A program made the position numbers and the translations under genes. From positions 159,085,457 through 159,149,456 of the forward strand of contig OY821519.1 in NCBI GenBank assembly GCA_963682025.1: a stretch of DNA of 64,000 bases, given 5' to 3'. Under the pieces are notes generated by a model. The model was given only the letters and a program-made list of their open reading frames with translations, made no database searches and was not told the origin of the DNA. Positions 42,428 to 53,690 of this stretch are shown here, piece by piece (within the stretch, counting starts at the first letter, position 1; every line of letters begins with the position of its first letter). Source of the DNA: Cordilura impudica (Eukaryota > Arthropoda > Insecta > Diptera > Scathophagidae).

Positions 42428-43322
42428 CACAGCTTCAAAACCTTTACCATTATTCACTGGTAACTATATAGAATTAGAAAGTTTCATAATAACGGCAGAA
42501 CTCATCAACAAAACCCTATCAGATACAGCAAAAATAGATTTTCTTCAATACATTTATCATGCTAAACTAATGTCTAATGTTAGAACAGCAATAGGAAATT
42601 ACAGCAAACCAGAAAATTTTGAAATACTAAAAAATTTATTAGAACAAAGATACAAAAGCACTAGAACAATACCTCAATTACAGAACAAACTAGGCACATT
42701 GTTACAAGGAAAAATGTCAGTTAATTCATTTAAAGAAAAAATAATAAATATAATAGATGGTCTAAACAAATTAGGAATAGAAAAATTAGGAAACACTGCA
42801 TCAATAGCAGAAAAGAACGTAATAGTTAAACTAAATAATAAATTAGCCCTGGATACTTTCAAAAAAGGACTAAATGAAAACTTCAAATCGACCATATACG
42901 CGTCGCGACTAACCACATTGCAAGAGGCATCGGAACTTGCAGTTGAAATTGAAAATGAAAAGAGTACAACTCATAACGAGATTTTGTACATCAGAGGAGA
43001 AAGACCACGCTATCAGCAAAATCATAACACATTCACTTCTAACAGACAAAACAACAACAGAAACCACACAAACTTTCATAGAAATAACAATTTCAACACT
43101 AATTTCACAAGAAACAACAATTCCAATAACAATAACCACAATAACAATAGAAACAGAAACAATAACTTCAACAAAAACAACAATAACACCAAATTTAATA
43201 GAAACGGTAGGGAATACCAAAATATCACCTCCAGAAACGACAATAGAAATATGCACACCATAAAGAATTCGGGAAACCTAATAGGCTTGGAGTATATAGA
43301 TACCCCAGACAGCCAAAATTAA
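42408..43322 (+). CDS. gag: Gag of the 412-like element, Asn-rich C-terminus
   Basis: 304 residues from ATG 42408 (MAAFNLDTASKPLPLFTGNY). Residues ~10-190 are a capsid-like helical region (ELESFIITAELI, LKNLLEQRYKSTRT, LQEASELAVEIENE). Residues ~205-290 are extremely Asn-rich with Arg/Phe/His (FHRNNNFNTNFTRNNN) in place of CCHC zinc knuckles, a nucleic-acid-binding tail seen in the 412/mdg1 lineage. The frame is intact. The protease frame starts directly after the stop. Confidence 0.75.
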   Translation: MAAFNLDTASKPLPLFTGNYIELESFIITAELINKTLSDTAKIDFLQYIYHAKLMSNVRTAIGNYSKPENFEILKNLLEQRYKSTRTIPQLQNKLGTLLQGKMSVNSFKEKIINIIDGLNKLGIEKLGNTASIAEKNVIVKLNNKLALDTFKKGLNENFKSTIYASRLTTLQEASELAVEIENEKSTTHNEILYIRGERPRYQQNHNTFTSNRQNNNRNHTNFHRNNNFNTNFTRNNNSNNNNHNNNRNRNNNFNKNNNNTKFNRNGREYQNITSRNDNRNMHTIKNSGNLIGLEYIDTPDSQN

Positions 43323-43323
43323 G

Positions 43324-44605
43324 TGTATGCAAAATATCGGATAATAACACGAATTTCGTTATCGCAACTTACAAAAATAGAAAACTAAGATTTCTTGTCG
43401 ATACAGGAGCCGACATATCACTTTGTCGCATGCAAAAGGAATTCGAAGGCTAACCATATGAACCAGATGGAAAATGTAAACTAACAGGAATTACCACAGG
43501 GGAAATCAATTCTTTAGGTACGATAGATTTAGAACTAACATTGGCTGACGAAAAGTGTAATCATTCCTTTCAATTAGTAAAGTCAGATTTTCCAATAGAA
43601 ACAGACGGCATAATAGGTAGAGACTTTTTAAGAAAATACCTCCGCAAAATAGATTATGAATCATTTACAATTTCTTTTTTTGTTAATAGTAATACTATAA
43701 CTCTGCCAATGCATACAAAAGCAATTACGTCACTACAGATAAACATACCTCCAAGAAGGGAAATTATACAAGCATTAAAATTGAATTTAATGGAATTTTT
43801 AATAGTGAATTAAAACCAGGTGTATTTTTAAGTAATTCAATAGCTCCCAAAAGCGGCATGACACATTTAAAAATTTTAAATACAACAAATGAAAAAATAA
43901 CAGGACATTAAACTCCAAACTGATCCACTAAAAAACTATGACGTATTAAATTACAACAACACAAACAGCAACGAACGTTTTAACAAAATTTTGAATGACT
44001 TGATATTGGACCATAGCACCGAATATGCAAAAACAAAATTAAAAGAAATATTTAAAATATATCAGAACGTTTTTTGTTTAGAAGACGAAAAATTAATCGT
44101 CAACAATTTTTACAAGCAGAATATTACAACTTCAAACAGCACACCTGTTTATATTAAAAACTATAGATTACCACACTCACATACTGACATAATAAATGAA
44201 CAAGTACAGAAAATGCTTGATGACGGAATAATAGAACCATCAGTTAGCCCCTACAATGCTCCACTTCTTTTAGTACCAAAGAAAAACGTGGATGATAAGA
44301 AAAAATGGAGACTTGTTGTAGATTTTAGAAAACTCAATGACAAGATTATCAATGACAAATTCCCACTAACTAGATTAGAAGACATTTTGGACAAATTAGG
44401 TAGAGCAAAATGGTTTTCTACACTCGATATGACTAGTTCCTTTCATCAAATTGAATTAAACAAAGACTCTAGACCATTAACTGCTTTTTCCACACCACAC
44501 GGACATTTTCAATTTAAAAGACTACCATTCGGACTAAAAATTTCTTCTAACAGCTTTCAAAGATTGCTTACAATAGCATTATCCAAAAGCATTATTATAC
44601 AATAG
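43324..44605 (+). pseudogene. pol: Pol of the 412-like element: protease and N-half of RT
   Basis: The protease active site VDTGADISL is at ~43397, followed by an in-frame TAA at 43451-43453. The frame reopens (43541-43813) with a protease flap-to-end IIGRDFLRKYL; a frame change follows near 43790. RT (43991-44605, 204 residues) has SPYNAPLLLVPKK, WRLVVDFRKLN, FSTLDMTSSFHQIEL with the first catalytic Asp, and RLPFGLKISSNSFQRLL. It stops before the YxDD box. Sequence after 44605 is unrelated, so the truncation is a rearrangement, not a point change. Confidence 0.85.
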
Positions 44606-44639
44606 CATTATGCTTACAATAGCATTATCATCCACTTAA

Positions 44640-45310
44640 ATATTGTAAGATTTTTCAATCCTATGACTCCGAAAGGCGCCGGGACTTCGTGGTGAGGCGC
44701 AAGTATTGTTTAAACTGCTTGGCAGTATTACACACCCGTCCAGAATGTGAGTCGGAAAACCGGTGTACGATATGTACGGCCAACCATCTCACCATGCTTC
44801 ACCGCGAGCGACCCACACCCGAAGAAGCCAATTCGAGTTTCGAAGAAACTACCGCCAAGGTCATAGCCCCAGAGGAGCCCGTATCCACAGCAAACCCAAT
44901 CGCTCTAGAGAAAAAACTTGTTCAAGAGGAGCCCGTAGCTCTAGCGGAGCGCCCCGCTGCCACTGCCTCAAAAGCTGCAGCTTGCGGCAAGTCGGTCGAC
45001 GATCATGAAAGCAAACCAAAGGACCGCCCCCTTGGCGTCCGGATTTCTGGAAGAAGGAATCCGGTTCCCCCGAGCCTTGCATCCACCCAAGCTTGCACAC
45101 GTACATCAGGACCTCATCCGCCTGATCCCCCCGCTCATCCGAGTGAACCTCCTACACAACGGTAACCCAATGTGGGTCACCTTTTTGCTCGATGAAACTG
45201 AAGAGAGCTCGTGCATTAGCCAGAGGGTGGTTAATATCTTCCCCAACTTTAGTCCGTTGAGAATAGGAAGAAATGGAGAAGTTGGAGAATTCGAGGTGGC
45301 TCCATCCCAT
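44640..45310 (+). pseudogene. BEL/Pao gag zinc-finger and protease fragment
   Basis: 44664-45165 reads RRRDFVVRRKYCLNCL, HTRPECESENRC and HLTMLHRE, the paired knuckle of BEL/Pao Gag (CX2CX3-4HX4C then CX2CX3HX4H-like). Downstream in another frame (45100-45310) LIRVNLLHNG, VTFLLDETEESSCIS and PLRIGRNGEV recall the Pao-type aspartic protease region, with the usual active-site DS/DE-G altered. This stretch is noticeably GC-richer than its surroundings. Fragment only. Confidence 0.6.
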
Positions 45311-45570
45311 GGATTGGTCGATCTCCAACTAATTTCTCTTTGTTTTGTAATGAGTTTTTCTCACGCTCACTTTTTGTTTTTTGCTCCAGGAGAGTTTTTA
45401 TTTTTTTTATTTCCGTTTTGTTTTTTTTTTTTGGTTCCACAAGAACTAATTCTTTGAGTAGATCCCAATAGACAAATGTAATAGAATTTGAATATATAAT
45501 ATCATGAACTTTATTTTGTAATAGTGGTATAAAACAAACCGTTAATAAAGCAAGAGGCTTCTAGTTTAAA

Positions 45571-45949
45571 TTGAAGAGTTTACGTTTTTTTTACTCAACA
45601 AAGAGTTCGATTGGAACGGGGGTCACCCAATCCAACAAACGGAATGAGAGGGCATACAATTTAAGGTCCAAAGAGTGCTCCTTCAAAGAAGGACACGAAA
45701 TATTTCGTAGAAACTATAAACAGTCCAACTTTGTTAAGGGTTATAGCTCAAAACTCAATCATGTTTTCGTAAAGGCCCGCATTAGAAAGGAAATCGGCAA
45801 TTGCAACTATGAATTAGAAGATTTGCGAGGGAATGTCGTAGGCAAATATCATGCAAAAGATATTAAGCCAGGTTAAATACTTAAAATGCTGCCAGCTGGA
45901 TCATATTTTAGGAATTTAAGCCCTAAAATCTGATCTAGGCTGGGGGTTA
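45571..45949 (+). pseudogene. pol: Gypsy integrase C-terminal fragment and polypurine tract
   Basis: A 101-codon frame ends in RRNYKQSNF, FVKARIRKEIGNCNYELEDL and GKYHAKDIKPG, the GPY/F-type integrase end; it is similar in style to the integrase end at 13540-13588. About 65 bp after its stop a polypurine-like ggctgggggtta (45938-45949) directly precedes TGTAAT, the expected layout for the 3' end of a gypsy internal region and start of its 3' LTR. Confidence 0.7.
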
Positions 45950-48900
45950 TGTAATAGTGCTGACATAAATACAATTCATTATTGAAAATAACTTCACTTA
46001 AATAATGACAACTACTATATATTTTGTAGTAAAATTTGTTTGCCCATTTTAAATTTTTTTCTCGTTGCTATAAATAAAACCCTAAATTATACATACATAA
46101 CATTCGATCTCACCACTCGCTACAAATTCGACAAATTTGTATCATATGTTTCTAGAGACTCGAACTTTTAGTGATATTTTACGCACCAAAATTATTCAGC
46201 AATAAACTGAATGCTTTTTCTGACATTATAAAAGTCGACTTCACACATCTTGTGTCCAATTTGCCTCGTGCTTTTTAAAGAATACATCAAAGAAAAAAAA
46301 GTTCTTAATATATTAAACAAAGTTTATATAAATTAAAGTTTATCTTTCCCTATATAAAATTTCTTCAAATTATTAATAACGAAGGTAAACAAAAAAATCA
46401 AAATATTAATTTTTACAAAATTCGTGATTTAACACACTCCTATGTTTCGGCTATTTAAAATCTGTAGTTTGGTATATGCAACAAATTGTTTTCTTTTGTT
46501 AGGAATACCACATTGAATAAACCAGACAGAACCCTAATTATTCCTACTGAATTCAGTCTTCCGAACATTTATTTAAGCTATCTTTTGGCATACTTTGATA
46601 GTTATCAACAAGGATTAATACCACCAATTGCATCACTTTCTTTTAGTGTGGCCATTTCGATCGGGAAAGTTCCTTTGTAAAATCTTTTTTTTTTTTCTTG
46701 ACTAAGTCAAAATTCAAATCATCTTCATTTTAAATTTGGCCGCAAATCTAGAATTTGTTTTTAAAATATATGTAACCAACACATCATTATAATAACATAA
46801 TATTTGCATCAGCTTGTATACTGAGCTAAACTTTTGAAAAATTGGTACAAAAAAAAAATTTTTTTTAAACAGAACCTAAGTATTTAAAACTAAACCTAAA
46901 TAATACCAACTATCTAAATAGTGGGGTTTTTTTTTTAAAAAGAGCAAAATAGATAAAATATAAGCTTTAGGGTTAAAGAGTTAAATTCCAAAGTGTTTAA
47001 AAATTAAAAAGAAAAAAACAACTAGTATACATTGTAGCTGACCTAGTAATGTTGCGCTGGTAAAACTTTAAGAAAAACAAAAACAAAATTCCAAATTTTC
47101 TCTCCTCAGCTTGAGAACAACATTGCAGAATGGCCATTCAACGTTGAATCTCTATAATAATGTAAGTGAACATACCAATTTTATTTATTTTCAGTTATTT
47201 TCACAATTTAGAATGTAAAGCAACCAGTGATATTTCGTTAGAATAATTGAATTCTATCAAAAATATAAAATAAAATAAGCGGTAGAAAAACAATTATTTG
47301 AAAAAGGAATTTCGAAAAGATTAGTATAAATGTGAATATAAATATAAAAATATATATAAGATAAATATTGTGAAGAGTTCTGAATAATTATTTGTGAATT
47401 TGTTTTGGTGAAAAGAAAAGAGAATATAATAAATTTTTGGAGTAAAGACAGAGACGAATAGTGATGTAAATAAAGAACATAATAAAAGAAAAATAAAAAC
47501 CAAGTTTTGAAAAATACAAATTTAATAATTATAAGTAACTATATTTAAATTTAAAGTGAATTTTTTTTTTTTTTCGACAAATATAGTTATAGATTGCAAA
47601 TATGTTTTGGCATAAACCAAAACTTGATTTTTGTAAATGTTCATCTTTCTCTCTTCTTTTCTCAGCTTCCTAGCAAGAAAAAGTAATTAAAGCATAATAA
47701 AAATAATTATACTTGCCTAAAGAAATAGCAAAAAACAAAAAAAAAAAAAATAATAATAAAAAAGGACTACAGAAAGTAGAACAAAAAAAAAAAATAAATT
47801 AGTTCGACTTGTTTAACAGCAATAAGGTAAAATTTACATTTTTATTTAGCAACAGTGTATATTGTCATTAAGTTTTCCGTTTAAAGTTTTTTTCAATAAA
47901 TTTGCCATTGTAATACAATTTTTTTTTTGCCATTTGGCAACTCTTTTTTTCTATTATTTACTTATTTTACTCGTTAGTTTCTTATTACTTTTGTTTATAT
48001 TTTGTTCTTAAAGCACAATGACCTATATTTGCTTAATTTATCATTTCGTTCCGAGTAAATAATTTATAGGGGTTTCGCTTCCAATAATAGTTTAAATTCC
48101 TAAAATTTTTAATCTTTAATGTAAAATTTTTTATTTTAGAAAAGCAAATAGTAGTCTATAAGTAACACCTTTTGTCTAATATAATGAATTTGTTAATATA
48201 GTTAATCTAATGCATTATCAAAAATTCGCTGAATGCATATTTTAAATGATTTTTTTTTTGTAAATAAACAACATGTACAATGATTTCCTAAATTCCTCAG
48301 TTTTTGATGTCATGTGATAGGGTTAATGTAAGTAGTTAGAGGATATGGTTAGGGATCATCAAATAAATTAATTCCAATGTGGCTGAATATTAATGTTTTG
48401 ATGATCAAGGATGGGTTGGGCGTATTGTTGCTTTGTTTTCACCTTTAAGCAACCACCTTAGTAGAAATTATTTAATGTTAGTTTACTTGTTATTATTTAT
48501 TATTGTTGTGTTCTTTTTTAGCTTGTGTTCTTTTTTAGTGTTGATTTATTTTAAGATTTTAAGTTAATCTTATTGTTATGATATTTTAATGGTTGTGACC
48601 ATTTTGATGTTTGTACTCACATGCAATTATCTACTTCATTTTACAAAATATTAAGTCAGTAACATTTTATCTTAGGGAACACTTTTCATGAACAGTTTGC
48701 TTTATTAATTTTATTTAGAACAATTATTAACTTGTTTAATCAGTACTAATTACTTTTATTAATTATTTAAAACACTTAGTAACTTATTATAAAATAATAC
48801 AAATTTGTTTAAAACATTTTTTAAGCTATTATAATCCGAATTTTACTTTAATAATTTTGCTTTTTAAACAAAATCCTTACCCAACCATGTGGGCTTGAGT

Positions 48901-49569
48901 TCTCCCTTCTTTATTTTATAAAAGCCAAGAACTCTGTCCTCAGCGGCAGAGAAACACAAAAATTGCCAAAACAAGTGAAACCTAAAAACCATCAAAAAAT
49001 AAAGAATCAAAACATAAAAAAACAGTCAAGTGCATTTGTTTCACAATCCTAAATTAAGAAACTTTCAAGTGCACTGACTTAGGGAAATGCAATGCAGCAG
49101 TTTCAAGAAATGTATGTGTTTCGAAACTGACACCCAAACAATTAAAAATGTGAATGAACGCAATGACCGAAAAATGAAAATAAACATAAGGACAAATGTT
49201 AAACACTGCAATATGAGTTGCAACATACTCGTGCCCGTAGTGAGTAATTTGATGAGGGCAAAACATTTATAAAAATAAATGATAAACTAAGGCGTTGTCA
49301 AGTTGGGTGGCAAAGTATTTATTTACCAAAATTTAATGCCAACATAATGTTCGTCATATTTATTGTGTGACTGTAAATATGAAGATAATTGGTAAACTAA
49401 TTTGTTCACCATATTGGGCGGCATGAAGGGCGGACTGATTTGTTCCCCATATTGGCGGCAAGAATGGCGGATTGTTAATCATGTCCCTAGACTTTTTTAA
49501 GACTTTTAACAAAATAGGAATTCACAACATTATTCACCAATTCATAGAATGGCGCGGCGCCTTTGTCCA
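45950..49569. repeat. Large direct duplication, copy 2
   Basis: 3620 bp parallel to 33410-38183 without its two insertions, and with a few small deletions of its own (for example near 46917 and 49181). It begins exactly at TGTAAT after the polypurine tract and ends at cctttgtcca. Contains tataaataaaaccc (~46069), aataaac (~46200) and a second TATAAAAG (~48917). No protein gene recognised. Confidence 0.9.
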
Positions 49570-50284
49570 AAAATAACAAAATATATAAAATAAAAATTCT
49601 TGTCAAATAGACAGATCGGAGTTAGAATACTAAATAATCCACGCACAAATGGGGGTTGGTTTTCCAAGTTTTGTGGAACCAAAAATCAAGCTATACGGCT
49701 AAAATTAGGATTTATTATATAAAAAATAAAAGTAATTGAAAAGTACTTTCCTTTATTTTTTTAAAGATGGCGGTGCATTTATACATACATATGTAATTAC
49801 AAAAAAACTTTAAATGTACTTTAACACAAAAACGATCTTTATGGTTGAAGAATCAAATAACAATTTTACAACAAATTGACAGGAAAATGTCTTACAAAAA
49901 GAAAGACCTAAATTAATAGAGCGCACTCTGCATGTGACAATCATTTTAGTCCGAAACCAGTTAAATACGGTGGGTCCCCTTTAACGCTCACGCAAACATC
50001 CCGCCGCCTTGCAGTATTGCAACAAAAATTTTAAATACCGCTTCATCTAGGCAAACAATCAAAGAAAAAACAAAAAAAGGGAAATACCCCTGCAATTAAA
50101 AATTTGGAACATCCAATTATTTTAAAATACTATTCAAAAATAGATAAGGGAAATCAATTTGTCCATAATTGAATGCTTGAGCTACCAAACAGCACCAAGT
50201 TAGCTAAATAAAAGCCGATCTAAGATTCAAGCCAACAAAACAAAATAATAAAAGCTTAAAAAGAAGATCAATAATTAATCAGCA
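49570..50284. other. Unique AT-rich spacer
   Basis: Nothing recognised. A short GC-richer part (49970-50020, gtgggtcccctttaacg, cccgccgccttgcag) has no open frame. Confidence 0.5.
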
Positions 50285-50287
50285 TAA

Positions 50288-51439
50288 GGCCGAGGCCACG
50301 CAATGAGCGGCAGAGCGGCGAGCGGCAGAGCGGTGAGCGGCTGAGTGGCGAGTTTGAGCGGTAAGTGGCTTATTACTGAGCGTCATTTCTAAGCGGTTAG
50401 TTGTCAAAATGCCATTGTCAATGTTATTATTTATTATTTATATAAAAAGTTTTCATAATAAAAGCAAAATATTTTCACTATTTTATGATTTTTATTTATG
50501 TATGACTACATTACAACCTTTTTAAAGGCCAGTATACACGGCTTGACGTCAAATTCATGTATGTGTGCATGAAGCTTTGAACATACACGGTACTGCATAG
50601 CACTTCAATCATTCATTTGGTTTTTGATTTTGTGCTGTAAACATCACTACGGTAGCGGACGATACACTTGTCGCCATTTTGGCAGTGTGCTTAAAAGCAA
50701 AAGAAAATGAAAAAAGAAGAAGAAGAGACGTATCTGGATGAAGGAATGGTTAAAAAAAGGAATTCATTTACCCATGAAAACTTAATGGCAAGCTTCCAGC
50801 AATTCTAAAATATTTTTCCTTTCATCCGACATCTCCTCACAACCATTTGCTTCAAAGTCACATTAAAAATGAGAACATGCTTGATCAATCAACGATATAC
50901 ACACATCAAATTCGTACGTCATGCAAGCAGAAACTTAAAATTTTTGATTTTGCTTCAATCACCGTCGGTGTGACACATACAAACACATTTTCACTAATAC
51001 CACCAAAATGCAGTTCAATCATTTTGACCGTGTATATCCCGCTTAACTTTTTATCGATTAAAAAACAACACAAAAATGGTTGTCGTTAAGATAACAACAA
51101 CAACTGACTTTAACAATAGTGAATATCGTTTAAAAATTTTACTGAATACCAAAATCGATAATTTTATAGTTTTCTTTTTTAACGATTCAATTATCGTTAA
51201 AATAAGTTACTGAATCGCGCTACTGATTGACAAAACAAAGAAAAGCAATTTTTTTTTGCCATTTTTATTCTTTGCCGCTCAACTAAAAATTAGAATAACT
51301 TCTATTCCTGAGTTGCGCCGCTTAGACGCTCAGAAATGCCGCTCATTGCGTGGCCACTTCAGTAGTATTTCATGTTTTAATTTTTTCCGCTCACCGCTCT
51401 ACCGCTCGCCGCTTTGCCGCTCATTGCGTGGCTTCGGCC
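50288..51439. mobile_element. 1152-bp inverted-repeat element, TAA target duplication, gagcgg iterons
   Basis: The ends are inverse: GGCCGAGGCCACGCAATGAG at 50288 and its near-complement ending at 51439; the match continues ~56 bp. TAA flanks both sides (50285-50287, 51440-51442), fitting PIF/Harbinger. Both termini hold repeated (g)agcgg(c) units spaced 7-10 bp, and inner copies (taagcgg, tgagcgtc; ccgcttagacgctcag at ~51318) extend the dyad. No transposase is present, so the element is non-autonomous. It contains the nested element 50526-51042. Confidence 0.9.
50526..51042. mobile_element. Nested ~517-bp element with TTAA flanks (piggyBac-like candidate)
   Basis: TTAA at 50522-50525 and 51043-51046. 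The ends AGGCCAGTATACACGG and CCGTGTATATCCCGC share the inverted TATACACGG core but only ~11 of 16 bases overall. Interior has direct/inverted tacacgg, cttcaatcat and ttcaatcatttt words. TTAA duplication is typical of piggyBac-type elements; the class is an inference. Confidence 0.45.
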
Positions 51440-51442
51440 TAA

Positions 51443-52035
51443 GTATCATGGTAAAAATTTTAAAGCAGAAATTTATTGACGTTAAGCCTTCTTAGTGCGG
51501 CATTTCTATTTTCCTAAAACGACTTGGAACCAAAGCTGGGGAAGTACTAGGTTCCTCACTTTCCTGATCAATGGACTAACGAGGTTCCCTGGCTGAGATA
51601 TGGGACGAACGAGGTCCTCTTCTCTTTGGGCGGGTAGACGAACTAGGTCCCCATTACAAACACTTAACATAGCTGTCCTCTTTTTGGGCGGAAGAACGAG
51701 GTCTCGAACACGGTTTATGAAGCAGCGTGTGATGTATATATACGTAGCGCTTTCACTTCCCAGTACTCTCACAGGTGCGCCAGGTGTGGTAATGGCTGAG
51801 ACATCCCGCACTATATTTTTAAATTGATACCAGTTGCATCCGTTCTTGGTAATCAACCTGGAGTAACTCTTTGCAAAAGCGAAAGGGGTGGTCACTCAGA
51901 TATATTCTAGCGCGACGACCTTCAGAATATTTTCTAGCGGAGACCAATATACCATAAACAAATAATGTAAATTTTAAGAATTATTCGACCTTTGAAATTG
52001 AATTGAAATTCCATAAACGAATAATTAGTAGATAT
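51443..52035. other. Spacer with repeated 'acgaggtcc' words
   Basis: Five degenerate copies of acgaggtcc/actaggttcc (~51547, 51578, 51608, 51639, 51697) with gggcgg between them. The minus-strand frame 51506-51895 (129 codons) turns these into repeated (D/N)LV(x)P segments. No known domain. Probably a decayed minisatellite or transposon part. Confidence 0.35.
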
Positions 52036-52039
52036 AGTA

Positions 52040-52187
52040 GACCCTAATACGTCGCAAGAGCTACAAGCGTCATATCTGGTCTTATAACCAAGCCACCCTC
52101 TGTTCTTAACTCTACGTCTCTAACATGGCCATCTTTACCTTTGTGCAATTTGATAACTCGGTCTGGTAGCCATGCATTCGTTGAGTT
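52040..52187 (-). pseudogene. BEL/Pao integrase C-terminal fragment, minus strand
   Basis: Minus-strand reading WLPDRVIKLHKGKDGHVRDV, ELRTEGGLVIRP and LVALATY, then a stop at ~52045. It matches the Pao/BEL integrase tail pattern (W-x-x-G/D-R-V...G-x-DG-x-x-R...RP) also seen at 62760-62880 on the plus strand. Only ~48 residues remain; no other part of the element is near. Confidence 0.6.
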
Positions 52188-53027
52188 TTTTGGTATTTTT
52201 GTTTTATCAACAAAACAATAATATAAATAGTCAAGAGATTTAAAAATCAGTAAAATATTCTATCAAAACAAGAATATAAATACTTAAGAGATTTAAAAAT
52301 CAGTCCCCAGCACTAATCAAGACTTGATATTCCGACTAAATATCAAAAAATAAAAATTAATTTTCCTAAATTTGTTATTGTATCAAATGAAAAAATGAAT
52401 ATCAAAAGTAAAAAATTTAAAAAATTCAATCAGAATATCTGATATGAAAGAACTTCATCAGAGACCAAAAGGCATCTTTTTGGAAAACTTTCTAAATTTT
52501 GTCCACAATAATTTTAAATATCCTCTGATTACTCAAAAAATTAGTAATATTACACAACTTTCTATTTCCAAAAAAGTTATTCTTTTAAAGCTCTGGATCT
52601 AAATTTTACAGTTTCAGCTTTAATCAAATTGCACAGAACTATCGCTCTCGATTACAATACTGTAAGCTATTACTTTTCACAATGGCATATTTTCCAATGA
52701 AATTATACCTTTACAGCTCTACTTTTCGACCGCAAAATTTTAATAATTTCCTCTCACAAAAGCTCACAGAAAAAACACAAATTTGTTCAAAAAATATACA
52801 GCCTATTTTTGTACACACTGCTGCCTAAAGAGACAAAACACACACTCATTGATCTATGCAATTTTTATTCTCTGGTTTGTATGGTGGTTGTTGATGGAGT
52901 TCTTGTTTTCGTATTTAATAAATTTCTTTCTACGTTTGATAAAACACGAAAAAATATTTAAAAAAATCACAATAATAAAATTAAAAACCAAAGCAACAAA
53001 GTGAACCATGTACTTGATGAAATCTGA
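52188..53027. other. AT-rich spacer, no gene seen
   Basis: Contains a ~55-bp near-direct repeat (aaacaa..aatataaata.tcaagagatttaaaaatcagt at ~52210 and ~52265). No coding region recognised. Confidence 0.4.
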
Positions 53028-53320
53028 AGGCCTAGTTAGCCACACGTTGTTAAAATGTATGCGTACCGTATATGTAACTTTGGCATTTAGTGCAATTATA
53101 GAACGTAAAAAACGAACCAACATGTTGCTGCGTAAAACTAACCAGACTTTATCAGCTGTTCACAAATGTCACGTACAAACGTAGGAAAAATCTATTTTCA
53201 ACAGATTGGGAGGTTCCGGTTACGTGAAAGTTGAGTTCGGTAACTGCTCTAAATGCTTTTCATGTAACAGAAAAAACAGCTGACACAGTTGGTTATGGTT
53301 ACGTGTAGCTAACTAGGCCT
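53028..53320. mobile_element. ~293-bp inverted-repeat element (MITE)
   Basis: AGGCCTAGTTAGCCACACGT at 53028 and ACGTGTAGCTAACTAGGCCT ending 53320 are inverse with one mismatch. Flanks are tga on the left and taa on the right, so the target duplication is uncertain. Interior subrepeats (cttttcatgtaac, ggttacgtg) resemble 5440-5575. No coding content. Confidence 0.75.
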
Positions 53321-53690
53321 TAAGTCTCCAGTTGAAGTTCTCTAGATTTTACTTAAGGTGCTATTACACGACGTGTTTTCGACATATGTACTGTCAAATT
53401 TTCACACTGCAAATGATGTACACATCGTGTGATACATATGAAACATTGCATATGTACAATACATGTGGAAAGTCACATGTATATTTTTCAATTAGAACAT
53501 GTTTTATTTTGACATGACAAAACATATGAAAATACAACACTTAATATTAAAATAAAAATAAGTTGTTTAATATTAATTAACAATAAAAAATATATAACTT
53601 TGTTTCTAACAATTAATTTTGTAGATTAAAAAATAAAGAAATCAGCTGTTGTTTACATTTAGAGGTTATGTCATACGAAAATATTTATGC
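53321..53690. other. Spacer with dyad-rich 'acatatg/catatgt' words
   Basis: taaggtgctattacacgacg (~53354) resembles the start of TAA-flanked MITEs such as 34152, but no matching right end was found. Several catatgta/tacatatg words. No gene. Confidence 0.35.

Larger units (their letters stand above)
40770..44605 (+). mobile_element. mdg1/412-like Ty3/gypsy element, 3' truncated
   Basis: Accessory small ORFs, an Asn-rich gag without zinc knuckles, protease and the N-terminal half of RT in the style of the 412/mdg1 lineage. Ends abruptly at ~44605 inside RT. A plausible 5' LTR lies at 40770-41079; the 3' half and 3' LTR are missing. Confidence 0.75.

Noticed and set aside
42909..43261. Hydrophobic minus-strand frames opposite the gag tail
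   Set aside because: They are the antisense of the Asn-rich AAT/AAC codons, giving artificial Val/Leu/Ile runs.
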